Assembly: GCF_001902635.1 (NCBI RefSeq)
Contig: NZ_MJAO01000010.1
Coordinates: 124,001-188,000, forward strand
Reading direction: 5' to 3'
DNA: 64,000 bases
DNA from: Serratia marcescens
GTDB lineage: Bacteria > Pseudomonadota > Gammaproteobacteria > Enterobacterales > Enterobacteriaceae
Numbering within the stretch: the stretch's first letter is position 1; the number at the start of each line of letters is the position of its first letter. The notes under the pieces are model-generated. The model had not been told where the DNA came from and did no database searches. It worked only from the letters and a program-made list of their open reading frames with translations. Made by a program: the position numbers and the translations under genes. This document shows, piece after piece, positions 27,339 through 36,526 of this stretch.

Positions 27339-28681
27339 GTCGGTCACGGTATTTGCGTCTGTGCTCGCAGCGCTGGCTGGGTTGGTGCGTGCTCTCACTG
27401 CTGCTTACCGTGGTACCGGGGCTGCAGGCCGAAGAGCAGGGCGGTTACACGCCGCCGGCTGGAACGCCTGATGTGTCCGGTCTGATGGGGGGCTCCGGTA
27501 ACCATGATTACAGTCTGGGGGCGCTGATGGTACAACAGGGCTCGGCTGGCACTAATGGTTCAGGAGTGTCTTCGGGGCACGGCTCGGTGCTGGACGGGAT
27601 GGGAAGCGGCAGTGCGTCGTCATCATCAACTGCCGTTCGCAAGGCGCTGCGAGCCGAGAACCGCAAGTTGAAGGCGCAGGTCATGGCGCTAACCGGAGAG
27701 ATGAGATCCTTGCAGGACAAGGTGGTTTCGGCCAGTGACCCTGCCCGGCTGGCTGAAATGACCGCCCGGCTGGCAGAGCGAGACAAAAAATTGGCTGAGC
27801 AGGATGCGCTGATTGCGTCTCTAAAGGCAACATCGGCACGGCTTGAACATGACAACCTCAGTCTGCTGGCCGGTACCGGCAGTCTGGAAAAAGCAAAGTC
27901 GGACCTGAAAGCGGTACAGACACAACTCAAGCTGGCCCGGGCAGAACTGAGCACCGTCCGGGCCGGGTTGTTACAGGCGGACAACGCCCGTGCTCAGCTG
28001 GAAAGCACGCTGCTGTCGACGCGCAGTCAGCTGGCCCGAGCCAATGAACGGGCTGCGGCTGCAGGAAAAGTGGCCGCGGTACCGCTGGACTCGGGGGCAC
28101 GCAAGGAGGCGTATGTGGTCGGCCAGGCTATGGCCTCGGGGTTACGCGAACGCCTGAGCGAGTATGCCGCCTCGGGGGTGGAACTGGACTTGGCGCGGGT
28201 GAACGCCGGTCTGAATGATGGGCTTCGTAGCAAGATGCAGTTACCCCGCGGAGAGATGGATAAGGTTTACCAGAGTTTTGCCCGTCGGTTGCAGATGCAG
28301 GTGACGACAAAGGTGAAAGAGGGGGAGGCCCTACTGGCTAAACAGCTGGCCGGACGCAAGCCGGCGAAAACGGTGGCGGGCATCAGCTATGTGGTGGTGA
28401 AGAAGGGCAAGGCCATCAAGGACAGTGACGCCCCGTTGGCACTGGCATTGACGGAGCGCATGGTGGAGGGGAAGACGCTAAGCACCATCCCAAGACTGAC
28501 GCTGGGGCCGGATGACGACATGCCGGCGATAGTCAGGGAAGCACTGCCGCTGCTGGGTGAGGGTGCAGAAGTGGAAGCGTATGCGCTGGCGAAGTCGGTG
28601 TACGGCACGTTGCCGCTGCCGAAGGGAGTGGCGGCGTACACGGTGCTGGTTTACCGAATGACGGGACTGAAGGCCGGGTAG
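27335..28681 (+). CDS. Periplasmic coiled-coil protein with degenerate FKBP-like domain
   Basis: 448 residues with a signal peptide ending LQA-E. A Gly/Ser-rich linker (to about residue 95) leads into a long coiled coil (about 100-245, rich in Leu, Ala, Lys, Glu). It is followed by the FKBP N-terminal dimerisation domain (EAYVVGQAMASGLRERLSEY...) and an FKBP-like C-terminus (ISYVVVKKGKA ... LPKGVAAYTVLVYRM). The usual aromatic active-site residues of FKBP prolyl isomerases are not evident, so it may act as a chaperone or scaffold instead. Coupled to the lipoprotein gene. Such a pair is not part of the textbook mrp or pap operons. Confidence 0.65.
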   Translation: MSRSRYLRLCSQRWLGWCVLSLLLTVVPGLQAEEQGGYTPPAGTPDVSGLMGGSGNHDYSLGALMVQQGSAGTNGSGVSSGHGSVLDGMGSGSASSSSTAVRKALRAENRKLKAQVMALTGEMRSLQDKVVSASDPARLAEMTARLAERDKKLAEQDALIASLKATSARLEHDNLSLLAGTGSLEKAKSDLKAVQTQLKLARAELSTVRAGLLQADNARAQLESTLLSTRSQLARANERAAAAGKVAAVPLDSGARKEAYVVGQAMASGLRERLSEYAASGVELDLARVNAGLNDGLRSKMQLPRGEMDKVYQSFARRLQMQVTTKVKEGEALLAKQLAGRKPAKTVAGISYVVVKKGKAIKDSDAPLALALTERMVEGKTLSTIPRLTLGPDDDMPAIVREALPLLGEGAEVEAYALAKSVYGTLPLPKGVAAYTVLVYRMTGLKAG

Positions 28682-29108
28682 GTCTGTAGTGTACTGATGG
28701 CCGGTGAGCCAGGGAAAGAGGGGGATGGAACTGTTACTGCCGGAAGGGATCGGAAATCCGGCATGGGGTGACGCCCGTCCCCCATGCCGGCAGTCAAAAA
28801 CACACAATCCTGTGTTAGAAACCTCATTCATTATACCCTATCTGGGGTATCCACAGAAATGGGGGGGCGCGAAGCTGAGGTTGAAAATTAGGGAGCCAAT
28901 GTTTCCCGATAGCCTATTGATGCATATATTAATGAACAACCATGCGGGAATGTGTTTTATTTATCCGATTCTGTTTGTTGATATTAAAAATTCAGGCTGG
29001 TGATGATAAATGCATGTTTTATATTTGCATGCTGGCTGATAGGGTGTTTTTCTAGGTGTAGGTTTGGTCAATGGTGGTGACTGTATTTCTCCCTGTTTTC
29101 AGGTTTAT
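28682..29108. other. Intergenic region at the end of the fimbrial operon
   Basis: About 430 bases. A hairpin at 28758-28790 (CCGGCATGGGG / CCCCATGCCGG) probably ends the operon. The remainder is AT-rich with no convincing gene; a 99-codon open frame (28704-29003) crosses the hairpin and has no recognisable features. Confidence 0.45.
28758..28790 (+). terminator. Hairpin ending the fimbrial operon
   Basis: A perfect 11-bp GC-rich stem (CCGGCATGGGG / CCCCATGCCGG) about 75 bases after the last fimbrial gene. It lacks a U-run, so it may work as a 3' stabiliser or Rho-assisted stop. Confidence 0.5.
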
Positions 29109-29993
29109 TTAGTTGGCTTCGCCTTTGATTTTTTTGGTTATATCAATGAAGTCAGAATATCGCTCTTGTTTGAAGTAAATGCATTGGTGTATATTCATTT
29201 CGACTGGAAGTGGTTTTTTTATAAAGTGTAACTCTTTTGCGCCAAAGTCTGGGTAGTGAGTGAGGCTTTCCGGGATAAAGCTAACGCCTAATCCGTTAAT
29301 GACCGCGCGGTGAACATCTTTATTATCAAGCATGCAGGCTATAGAGTAATCAAAATCATATTTCTGCATTTCAAGTTTTAAGGTGTTAAATGCTGGGTGG
29401 GCTAACGCCTCACAATATTGAATCAATCGTTCGGACTTTAGAATGTCTTTGACGGAGTTATATCGCTCATAAAGCTCATCCTTTATTACCAAGCCAAGGT
29501 AATCATTAGGCAGTAATAATTGATGCGTATTTTTTTGTTTCGGCAGGGGAGTGTTGATACTTGCAACAACAACTATATCACATTTGTCGTGTTTCAAATC
29601 ATCCATAAGCTCCCCTGAATTTCCCTTGAGGATGGATATTTTTCGGCTGCTTTCACCTAAAATGGATAAAAGGTTATCTGAAATGAAGGGGTAATATAGA
29701 CCATCTGTTTTTACAGTCACATCACAAAAAGAATTTCCATCATCTAAAGTGTTTAATACTTTTTCACCATGTATATATAATGGCAAAACTTCATTGTATA
29801 AAAAAAGGCCGTCAGGTGTGAGGGTTATACCAGATTTTCCTCGGATGATCAGCGTTTTACCCAACCGTTTTTCTAGATCACGAATGCCATGGCTTAATGC
29901 AGATGGCGTTACCGATATTGCATCCGCCGCCTCGGAAAAACTGTTTTTCTGTACGAGAATAATGAATTGCTTTATTTGTCTAGAAAACATCAT
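29109..29993 (-). CDS. LysR-family transcriptional regulator
   Basis: 294 residues from ATG 29993; the frame opens five codons earlier at a TTG. The N-terminal LysR helix-turn-helix is complete (QIKQFIILVQKNSFSEAADA, ISVTPSALSHGIRDLEKRLG). The rest matches the two-lobed effector-binding domain, with NGLGVSFIPESL near the C-terminus where LysR proteins typically have G.G...lP. The target is unknown. It converges on the fimbrial operon from downstream, and could regulate it or the unlinked genes to its right. Confidence 0.85.
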   Translation of the reverse strand: MMFSRQIKQFIILVQKNSFSEAADAISVTPSALSHGIRDLEKRLGKTLIIRGKSGITLTPDGLFLYNEVLPLYIHGEKVLNTLDDGNSFCDVTVKTDGLYYPFISDNLLSILGESSRKISILKGNSGELMDDLKHDKCDIVVVASINTPLPKQKNTHQLLLPNDYLGLVIKDELYERYNSVKDILKSERLIQYCEALAHPAFNTLKLEMQKYDFDYSIACMLDNKDVHRAVINGLGVSFIPESLTHYPDFGAKELHFIKKPLPVEMNIHQCIYFKQERYSDFIDITKKIKGEAN

Positions 29994-30665
29994 TAGAAAC
30001 CCAGGCAAGTAAACATAAAGCTTACTGTACTATTTTTTACGATAATATGCACGAAAAAACACATCGTGTCAGATTGGCCATATAACTTTAACTGCATTTG
30101 CGTAACATGGGTGAAAGGTAATTCACTCTTCATAGATGATATACGAGCATCAACACTGTTGGTTTTGTGTTATTAATTTCGTAAAATATCGCTGCTCTTT
30201 TGTTAACCAGTTTCTATGTAAAACGGGTCAATTATCTCTATTTTTCACCAAGAGGAAATTTTTTCAAAAGCTATGGAGAATTTCTCATCCATCCTGCCTG
30301 GTTTTTTAACTCGCTGTAGTCAGCTCCTGCTCTCAGGTAGTGATTGAGAGTAGATAGAGCCAACACCAGCTGTATAACACCATTGTTCCGATGAGTCAGC
30401 AGGCAGGGGAAGGCGCTGTTCTTTGCCCGGTTTAACCTGTCGACTCTGGGCCAGAACACTTCGTACAGTGATTAGGGTAAAACCGCAAACGTTGCATCAA
30501 GAGTATTACCGTCACCCGGGGCTATATCAAGATATTGAAGCCTCACTGTTTGCTACGAAGGTGTTGTGAAGCAGACCGCCACGTTGTCCACGGCATGCAA
30601 GACACCGGCCGTATTGTCTCCGACATAGAAAACGGCAGCTGCTTCCTGCCGCTTGAAGGGCGCTA
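29994..30665. other. Gene-poor region with possible gene relics
   Basis: About 670 bases without an intact gene. A minus-strand frame at 30271-30459 (62 codons; ...LSTLNHYLRAGADYSELKNQ...) and a plus-strand stretch ending near 30675 (HGMQDTGRIVSDIENGSCFL, then PLEGRYYR) look like protein sequence but match nothing I know. They may be fragments of older inserted genes. Confidence 0.35.
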
Positions 30666-30956
30666 TTATCGATAGTACTGATGCCTTCTTCTGGAGTTGT
30701 GTTTCCAGCTTTTAGCTACATCATATACACCTGAAGGGAGTTCATCCCATGGATCCGCGAGTTGCTTTCCTCGGGCTGCCCGCAACCTGAGGTTATACTC
30801 TTTATATTCAATATGATGCAGGTAGAAATAGCTTTTTTCCTGTCGAGTACTGAAGCATTTGCATGAGATGTTTCTTAGGTTAGGGTAATAAACCCAGTTA
30901 AAACAACGACCAGAGAATGCTTTAGAGTATTTGTACTGCTTTTTCAGTTTTTTCAT
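30666..30956 (-). CDS. Small basic protein, copy 1 of a flanking pair
   Basis: 96 residues, rich in Lys, Arg and Tyr; no known domain. Its C-terminal 60 residues (FSTRQEKSYFYLHHIEYKEY, then RLRAARGKQLADPWD... ending KSWKHNSRRRHQYYR) are nearly identical to the protein at 44568-44861 on the other strand. Both are preceded by a nine-codon leader ORF. The high charge suggests nucleic-acid or ribosome binding, which is inference only. The pair brackets the recombinase/umuDC region, both reading outward. Confidence 0.65.
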   Translation of the reverse strand: MKKLKKQYKYSKAFSGRCFNWVYYPNLRNISCKCFSTRQEKSYFYLHHIEYKEYNLRLRAARGKQLADPWDELPSGVYDVAKSWKHNSRRRHQYYR

Positions 30957-30982
30957 GATACTTCCAGGTTAGTTGACGATAC

Positions 30983-31012
30983 CTAGAAGTGAGCCTTCGC
31001 ATAGTAGTTCAT
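30983..31012 (-). CDS. Leader peptide MNYYAKAHF, copy 1
   Basis: A nine-codon ORF with an excellent site (CTGGAGG, 5 bases before ATG), ending 26 bases before the small basic protein gene. The second copy of the gene has MNYYAEAHF in the same place. Several differences between the copies are silent (TAT/TAC, GCT/GCG, CAC/CAT), which suggests that the peptide itself is conserved. It may be a translational attenuator. Confidence 0.6.
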   Translation of the reverse strand: MNYYAKAHF

Positions 31013-31049
31013 GATGCCTCCAGAGTTAATACCTTAAGACCTGCCAATA

Positions 31050-31078
31050 AGTATACATCAGGGCCGTTTTTTTGTTAA
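31050..31078 (-). promoter_or_regulatory. Promoter of leader/small basic protein copy 1
   Basis: On the minus strand TTAACA (31073-31078) and TATACT (31050-31055) are separated by exactly 17 bases. Each differs from the sigma70 consensus by one base. The leader ATG lies 37 bases downstream of the -10 box. Confidence 0.65.
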
Positions 31079-31114
31079 CGACTATATATCGTTGAAAAAT
31101 AATCGTGCTGCGAA

Positions 31115-31124
31115 GGGGGGGGGG
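31115..31124. repeat. G10 homopolymer tract
   Basis: Ten consecutive G residues in non-coding DNA upstream of recombinase module 1. Runs of this length are prone to slippage and can vary promoter spacing. Confidence 0.8.
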
Positions 31125-31468
31125 CACCTCCGTATAAATGATGGCATTAGGTGAATAGTTATATGTTTGATTGTCGCCGGATCGTTCTTATGACAGTGCG
31201 GTTGCAGTAAATTATCAATTTTGAATGCGATTTTCTATAATGCTCGGTATGAAAATCGACGACTTTGCAGTCTTTAGTTACCATCACCCGGGAAAAAGTC
31301 ATTATATTTAGGGGGCTTGCTTGCAAAAGGAGGGGGTTTGATTTTATACAAAAATTGTTTGTTATAATTAAATTGTCAGTCGAGATGGGTTGTCTGCTGT
31401 TGTCTTTTCAACCCCATGATCTTACACCAAAACTAAGGTTCTCACTTAATCTGACTGGATGAGGTTTC

Positions 31469-33835
31469 TTGATGACTCGAGTTTCTCCAAACAGTTACCC
31501 TCAAGGTATCATTGCCAAAGGCCATATAGAGAAGGATTTCAGGTTTCTGATTCTGTCGGATAGTGCCTTGACTCTTATTCAATCCCAGCTTGTCAGTTTC
31601 TCATTGTCTCAACGTCGAAGCGCAAACAGGGCACTGTTTTACTTCGAATGCCTGTTGTGGTTAACCAACCATCCTCCTATCACAAATATGATGGACTTTG
31701 TCACTCGTAGCTTTTTGAACGCTCAGCGTCTTTTCTATGGGGCGGTGTACTCAAATTGCTTTCTATCTTCTGAGGTAAAATACTCAAGTAGACGAAAGCT
31801 CATCCAGTGTTTCTTTAAGTTACTTGATCAGTTGTCAAAAAAACTTCCCGTGCGCATTTTTGCGCATGCAGACCTTACAGAGAGTCAAACGAGGCAATGT
31901 GTCGTGCAGTTTGAATCTACTTGCATCGATTCTTTGCGCGCAGCCAGGCTTACCGGATGGCATATGGTAGACCGCAGTTTTGGCTCATTTCGGTTAAAGA
32001 TGAGGACTATTTTCGATATTATGGGGGCAGACTTTACTAACGCCTTGCATCAGGAAAGCCAGAAACACGCTTTAACCCATGGTCACTATGGCAATTATGT
32101 AAATGTGATATCTCGATTCGATGATTTCGTACGCTGGTACAGCGATGATGCGAACGGAAAGCAACCGTTATATCCTGATATGCTTCAAGATCCCATGTTC
32201 GTGCATCAGTTTTTTTGGGCCTTCCAGCGCTGGCATTTTGAAAGTTACTCCAAGAGAAATCAGACTCAACCGACGGAACGGGTGTTGGCAAATCTTCAGC
32301 GTCAATGGATAAGAATCATCTGTTGGGCAAAAATGGTATTGGTCAGAAGTGGGCTTATGAGTTCACCGCTCGGGGGAGTCTGGCCTGAAGGGAGCAAGAA
32401 GCTTACTCGATCTCTTTGCGAAGTAGGCCATCATAGATATGCTGATGGTGAAGCCCTTGTGTCTCAAAAGCTCCTCACGCGGATCCCGCTATCAGTTACT
32501 GACCAAGAAGCGACAGAGCTTTTATTCATGCAGATTGAAGCTGATTTTAACAAAGTTCTTCAGTGGGCTCGACGACAGATCGAGCACACAACTGCATACC
32601 TGAACGCTAGTATTATAGCCTGCGAGAAGGGGGAGTTGATAACGCTGGGAGCTCGAATATCTTCTCAAAAATATGGCGAGCCAGAGATGGCAATGAATAG
32701 TCTTATTAAGACAATAAAAGAGAGCTATGGTGGATTTACAGTTATTAACCATACTATGCGTGGTTACCTGGCAAGCGCAACCGGTTTTTCCTTCTCAGCA
32801 GCAGAATTAGCCGAAAACCTGGCATTGCCAACCAAATATGTAATAGCACCTATTGCTATTTGGTTGGTAGCACAGCATCCTATTCTGACCGATGCATCCC
32901 TGTTAGGATGTGAGTTATTCGACCGTAATGGTAAGCGAACGGGTTTCATTCTGACTGACTCAGGGGCTGTGCTTGTCGTAAAGAAGAATCGGAAAGGAAG
33001 TCAGCAGGAAGTTGTGCTGAGTGCCGAATCTGCCTCTGTGATAAAACTACTTATTCAGATTACAACGCCTGCCAGGAATTATCTCAAAGCCAAGGATGAC
33101 GATGGTTGGCGACGGTTGTTTATTGTTGTGGGGGGCCAAGGTTTCCAGGAGCCCTATGTCTTTACAAATCAGATTAGCTTTGCCAAAATTATCCGGCAAA
33201 AAACATTTATACAAGCACATTATGCTGAGTTAGGCGAGTTAATTAACGCATTATCACTCGCAAGGATAAGGGCTACGGCTGGGGTTCTCGTTTATCTCAA
33301 TTCGCTAAGCATAGATAAAATGGCTGAGTCACTTGGTAACTCCAAACGCGTTGCTATAAATTATTATCTTCCGCCCACTATCATACAATTCTTTCAGGAG
33401 CGATGGATCCGAATATTCCAGAATACGGTGATTGTTCACGCCATGAAAGATTCGCCATTTTTGTTGGATGCGACTGACTTTAAAAGCATAAGTGAGCTGG
33501 ATCAGTTTCTTAAAATACATACCCTCCGGGTTTTTCCTGATGTATCAGGTGCTATGAACGGAGCCGCTGAACAAGAGTTAGCTGTTCCTGGGGCGGAGAT
33601 TGTTATCTCTCTTGATGAGGAGATTCTTGGTGTGCTTCTTTCGCTAAAATTAGCCGTTGAGAATGCGGGGCCGCGAGCTACGGGAACGGCAGTATACTGG
33701 AGTGAGTTTGCGGTGAAGGTTGAATCCCATATCGAATCTGATGATTTTTCAGACCCCTATATTCGCAGTTTTCTGGTTAAGGCCAGGAGGATAGCGAATC
33801 CTAAACAATTTGAGGAGTTAGTCTATGTCCGATAA
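31469..33835 (+). CDS. Recombinase module 1, protein A: tyrosine-recombinase-like, degenerate
   Basis: 788 residues; TGAGG lies upstream of ATG 31469. It is the first gene of a tightly packed four-gene unit. The C-terminal third has the outline of a tyrosine recombinase catalytic domain: SLARIRATAGVLVYLNSL corresponds to the box II HxLR region but has Leu for His, and LGNSKRVAINYYLPP corresponds to LGHxxxxxxxxY. The box I Arg is not identifiable. It is probably a non-catalytic partner of the two active recombinases downstream, as seen for one member in Tn554-like and recombinase-trio elements. It overlaps the next gene by 11 bases. Confidence 0.65.
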   Translation: MMTRVSPNSYPQGIIAKGHIEKDFRFLILSDSALTLIQSQLVSFSLSQRRSANRALFYFECLLWLTNHPPITNMMDFVTRSFLNAQRLFYGAVYSNCFLSSEVKYSSRRKLIQCFFKLLDQLSKKLPVRIFAHADLTESQTRQCVVQFESTCIDSLRAARLTGWHMVDRSFGSFRLKMRTIFDIMGADFTNALHQESQKHALTHGHYGNYVNVISRFDDFVRWYSDDANGKQPLYPDMLQDPMFVHQFFWAFQRWHFESYSKRNQTQPTERVLANLQRQWIRIICWAKMVLVRSGLMSSPLGGVWPEGSKKLTRSLCEVGHHRYADGEALVSQKLLTRIPLSVTDQEATELLFMQIEADFNKVLQWARRQIEHTTAYLNASIIACEKGELITLGARISSQKYGEPEMAMNSLIKTIKESYGGFTVINHTMRGYLASATGFSFSAAELAENLALPTKYVIAPIAIWLVAQHPILTDASLLGCELFDRNGKRTGFILTDSGAVLVVKKNRKGSQQEVVLSAESASVIKLLIQITTPARNYLKAKDDDGWRRLFIVVGGQGFQEPYVFTNQISFAKIIRQKTFIQAHYAELGELINALSLARIRATAGVLVYLNSLSIDKMAESLGNSKRVAINYYLPPTIIQFFQERWIRIFQNTVIVHAMKDSPFLLDATDFKSISELDQFLKIHTLRVFPDVSGAMNGAAEQELAVPGAEIVISLDEEILGVLLSLKLAVENAGPRATGTAVYWSEFAVKVESHIESDDFSDPYIRSFLVKARRIANPKQFEELVYVR

Positions 33836-35948
33836 CAACTCACTACCTCATGAGCTGGATTTTATAACGCATTCTTTCAATGCTGGCTCAAAGTTGTTTC
33901 ACAGCGCTGAGTGGCTAAATTCGCAGTTTGATGATCCCGTATGGGCTACACGGATTGCTCAAAATAGCAAGAAAGATACCATTATCGATTTTAGAGTTAG
34001 GCTTAATGATGGACTGTTGCTCACTCACCCAAGGCATCAGAGCCTTCTAGAGAGCATCAAGTCATACCTATGTCTTTCATCACACTCACTGACTGCTGGA
34101 GGCATTCAACTTGCACCACGAACAATAGAATATAGAATCCATACGGCGATAGGTGTTATTGACTATTTTTTGTTAAGATCTGAACGTTTTCAATTGGCAT
34201 CCCATGGCTTCAAGTCAATTACGCCACATGAAGTCACCGAGTTCATGGCAGTGTTGGCTGTTGATCAGTATTCAAAGAGCAATCTTTATGCAGTGCGTGA
34301 AGAACTTCGGAGTTATCTTCGGTTCAAAAGCCAGCAGGTCACGAAACAGGATGTACAACGTATTATCTCAAAAGTTCCCGGCATTGCCGTTGTTGACGAT
34401 GCGGGGAGCGCTCATCTTGGCCTCTCTGAATCGGAGATTATTTCGGCCAGAATATTCCTGTGGATAAACGGAAACTACAAACACATACCGATAACAGCAG
34501 GTAATAATGGGCATTTATTTTTTAAACATCAAGTTTCTCCGAGCAGTATTTACACAGAGATTTATCATGAACGAACTTTAGTCACGCCTAAGTTCCTTGG
34601 TTTAGCGTTGGATGAACTCCATTTTGACCCATCTGAGAAGACTTTTCGGGAATATCCAATGGTTCCATCCATGGCTCTTAGCGGTGACCCACTGCCATCT
34701 GAGGCTGGAATTGATGCATACCGGCAAGCACTTAAACGGATGGAGTTCCTCAAGCTCTGTGGGCTGGACCATATCAATCCTCAGTCACTTGCAGCTCTGG
34801 AAAATAAGGCTTTCCTTAACCAACTAAAAATGAAAAGTAATGGACGATATCGAACGCTACCCCGAGAAGTCATATTTTCTTCGTTCAGAAATGCAGTGGA
34901 GTTCTACTTCGAGTTAGGTCAGCCAATTATTGATGGCTATCTGACACTGGCACGCGAAGCTGATTCACGCAGATGTACTCTAGGTGATTTTAGTTCGTCT
35001 GAAATAGGGAGAATTCTTCCTCAGAAATTAAGAGATATTGGGGTGCGAGTATGGGACCTCTCGAGCGATTTCCGTGGCGCGAATCGTGGTGGTGGAAGTG
35101 CTTTATTCTTTAGTCGATTTAGAGCTAATGAAGGATTGTTCCAGTTGGTTGAGGTGCTTTATGGGGCTATCTGGATCATCCTTTCTGCTCTTAGTGCCAG
35201 ACGTTCTGGTGAGATTAGAGATCTTGTGACAACGACCTGTCTTGTTAAGAAAAGCCAAGGCTACTATTTACAGTTTGACTTACGAAAACGAAACTTCGGT
35301 AGGCATCGTGAGCTGACTCTTCGTCCCATTCCCAATGTTGTAGCTCAGTGTATTTTGAGCTTAACTGAACTCCATCAAAAATTGTCTACGCTGAATTCAG
35401 CTAAGGCTTCAGAGCGACTTTTCAGCAAACCTCAGTATCGTGAAGTGGGTCTGAGTGCAATGGGGTTAGCAGATACTGCAAAGGTACTTAATCGCTTTTC
35501 CGACTATTTCGAAGCACAACTGGATTCAGCTGGACGGCGCTACTATGTTCGTACTCACCAGATGCGACGTTTCTTCGCCATGACTTTTTTCTGGGCCGGT
35601 GGATTTGGCGGACTGGATACGCTTAGGTGGTTTTTGGGGCACACACATGTTGAGCACGTTTATCACTATATCACCGAGGTCGTGCCAGGAGAGGTGCTGC
35701 GGAGAGTGGGGGCAGAGTATGCCTCTGAGGCTTTGCTTTTGAGACAGGACAACACAAAGGATTTGGAGAAGCTTCTGAACGAACGCTATGGATTATCGTC
35801 CTTTTCGATCATGCAGTCGGATGAGGTTGCAGACTATATCGAAGACCTGATAAAAGAGGGGGCGTTCAAGGTGGAGCCCGTTTTCATCGATACACCGACA
35901 GGACAGCGACATGAAATTATCTTTAAAATAATTGGAGATAATGCATGA
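33825..35948 (+). CDS. Recombinase module 1, protein B: tyrosine recombinase
   Basis: 707 residues. The catalytic set of tyrosine recombinases is complete: Arg460 (SARRSGEI), His578 and Arg581 (HQMRR), His606 (LGHTHVEHVYHYI) and Tyr615, nine residues after the box II His as in XerC/D. The long N-terminal part (about 400 residues) would hold DNA-binding domains. It is translationally linked with the flanking genes (11-base overlap before, 4-base overlap after). The enzyme would cut and rejoin the ends of the element. Confidence 0.85.
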   Translation: MSDNNSLPHELDFITHSFNAGSKLFHSAEWLNSQFDDPVWATRIAQNSKKDTIIDFRVRLNDGLLLTHPRHQSLLESIKSYLCLSSHSLTAGGIQLAPRTIEYRIHTAIGVIDYFLLRSERFQLASHGFKSITPHEVTEFMAVLAVDQYSKSNLYAVREELRSYLRFKSQQVTKQDVQRIISKVPGIAVVDDAGSAHLGLSESEIISARIFLWINGNYKHIPITAGNNGHLFFKHQVSPSSIYTEIYHERTLVTPKFLGLALDELHFDPSEKTFREYPMVPSMALSGDPLPSEAGIDAYRQALKRMEFLKLCGLDHINPQSLAALENKAFLNQLKMKSNGRYRTLPREVIFSSFRNAVEFYFELGQPIIDGYLTLAREADSRRCTLGDFSSSEIGRILPQKLRDIGVRVWDLSSDFRGANRGGGSALFFSRFRANEGLFQLVEVLYGAIWIILSALSARRSGEIRDLVTTTCLVKKSQGYYLQFDLRKRNFGRHRELTLRPIPNVVAQCILSLTELHQKLSTLNSAKASERLFSKPQYREVGLSAMGLADTAKVLNRFSDYFEAQLDSAGRRYYVRTHQMRRFFAMTFFWAGGFGGLDTLRWFLGHTHVEHVYHYITEVVPGEVLRRVGAEYASEALLLRQDNTKDLEKLLNERYGLSSFSIMQSDEVADYIEDLIKEGAFKVEPVFIDTPTGQRHEIIFKIIGDNA

Positions 35949-36526
35949 AGGGAAAAACTCGTCAGATGACAGCCAAGTTGGCGATTAGCCACGAATCAGT
36001 CCTTGCACGTGTCAGATATCTTAACTCGGTTATTCAGTCACCCGCTGGGTATCTGGAAAACAAGGATCTATTAGCCGCGCTGAAGAGCCAAAATGGACTT
36101 GCAAAACTGTCGGTTAGGGATTTTTTTATTACTCCGATGTCGCTCAATACGCTTAAAAATAGGTCGAATGATATTCTTCCTGGTGGTTTTATCACAATTG
36201 ATAATTTGAGGCGCCAGGCAGAGAAAAAGCTTCGTGAATCAACCATTGTAAAATCTGTAACATCACTCTCTGCCACCAAGCAGGGGCTCAGAGATAAGAT
36301 CAAAGTTCAAGAAAAAATAATCTCTCAACTCTGGGATGAAATCGCGCTGGTAACAAATATATTCAGAGAGTCGATCGTTCTGGCCAAGCAGTTTGCTGAC
36401 AAATGTCCTGATCCAGCAGACCAAAGTCTCTTCAAAAAGCGCCGTAGGGAGTTACTTTCAATGCTCTCCCTAAGCAAGTTGCCTCCTCCGATGCCATCAT
36501 GTGAGGATTTGTCCGATGTTGAATGA
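35945..36526 (+). CDS. Recombinase module 1, small accessory protein
   Basis: 193 residues, basic N-terminal half and a coiled coil around residues 100-150 (AEKKLRESTIVKSV..., KQGLRDKIKVQEKIISQLWD). It ends in an acidic tail. Position and size are those of TnpC-like helper proteins of Tn554-type elements, which influence orientation or efficiency of transposition. No catalytic motif is seen. It starts inside the preceding gene (ATGA overlap). Confidence 0.6.
   Translation: MKGKTRQMTAKLAISHESVLARVRYLNSVIQSPAGYLENKDLLAALKSQNGLAKLSVRDFFITPMSLNTLKNRSNDILPGGFITIDNLRRQAEKKLRESTIVKSVTSLSATKQGLRDKIKVQEKIISQLWDEIALVTNIFRESIVLAKQFADKCPDPADQSLFKKRRRELLSMLSLSKLPPPMPSCEDLSDVE

Larger units (their letters stand above)
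31013..31468. other. Intergenic region left of recombinase module 1
   Basis: About 455 bases between the divergent small basic protein and module 1. It holds the promoter described for the minus strand, a ten-G tract (31115-31124), and presumably the left end of the module and its promoter. A 65-codon frame (31265-31462) has no recognisable features. Confidence 0.45.

Noticed and set aside
28704-29003. 99-codon frame after the fimbrial operon
   Set aside because: It crosses the terminator-like hairpin and lacks any recognisable feature.
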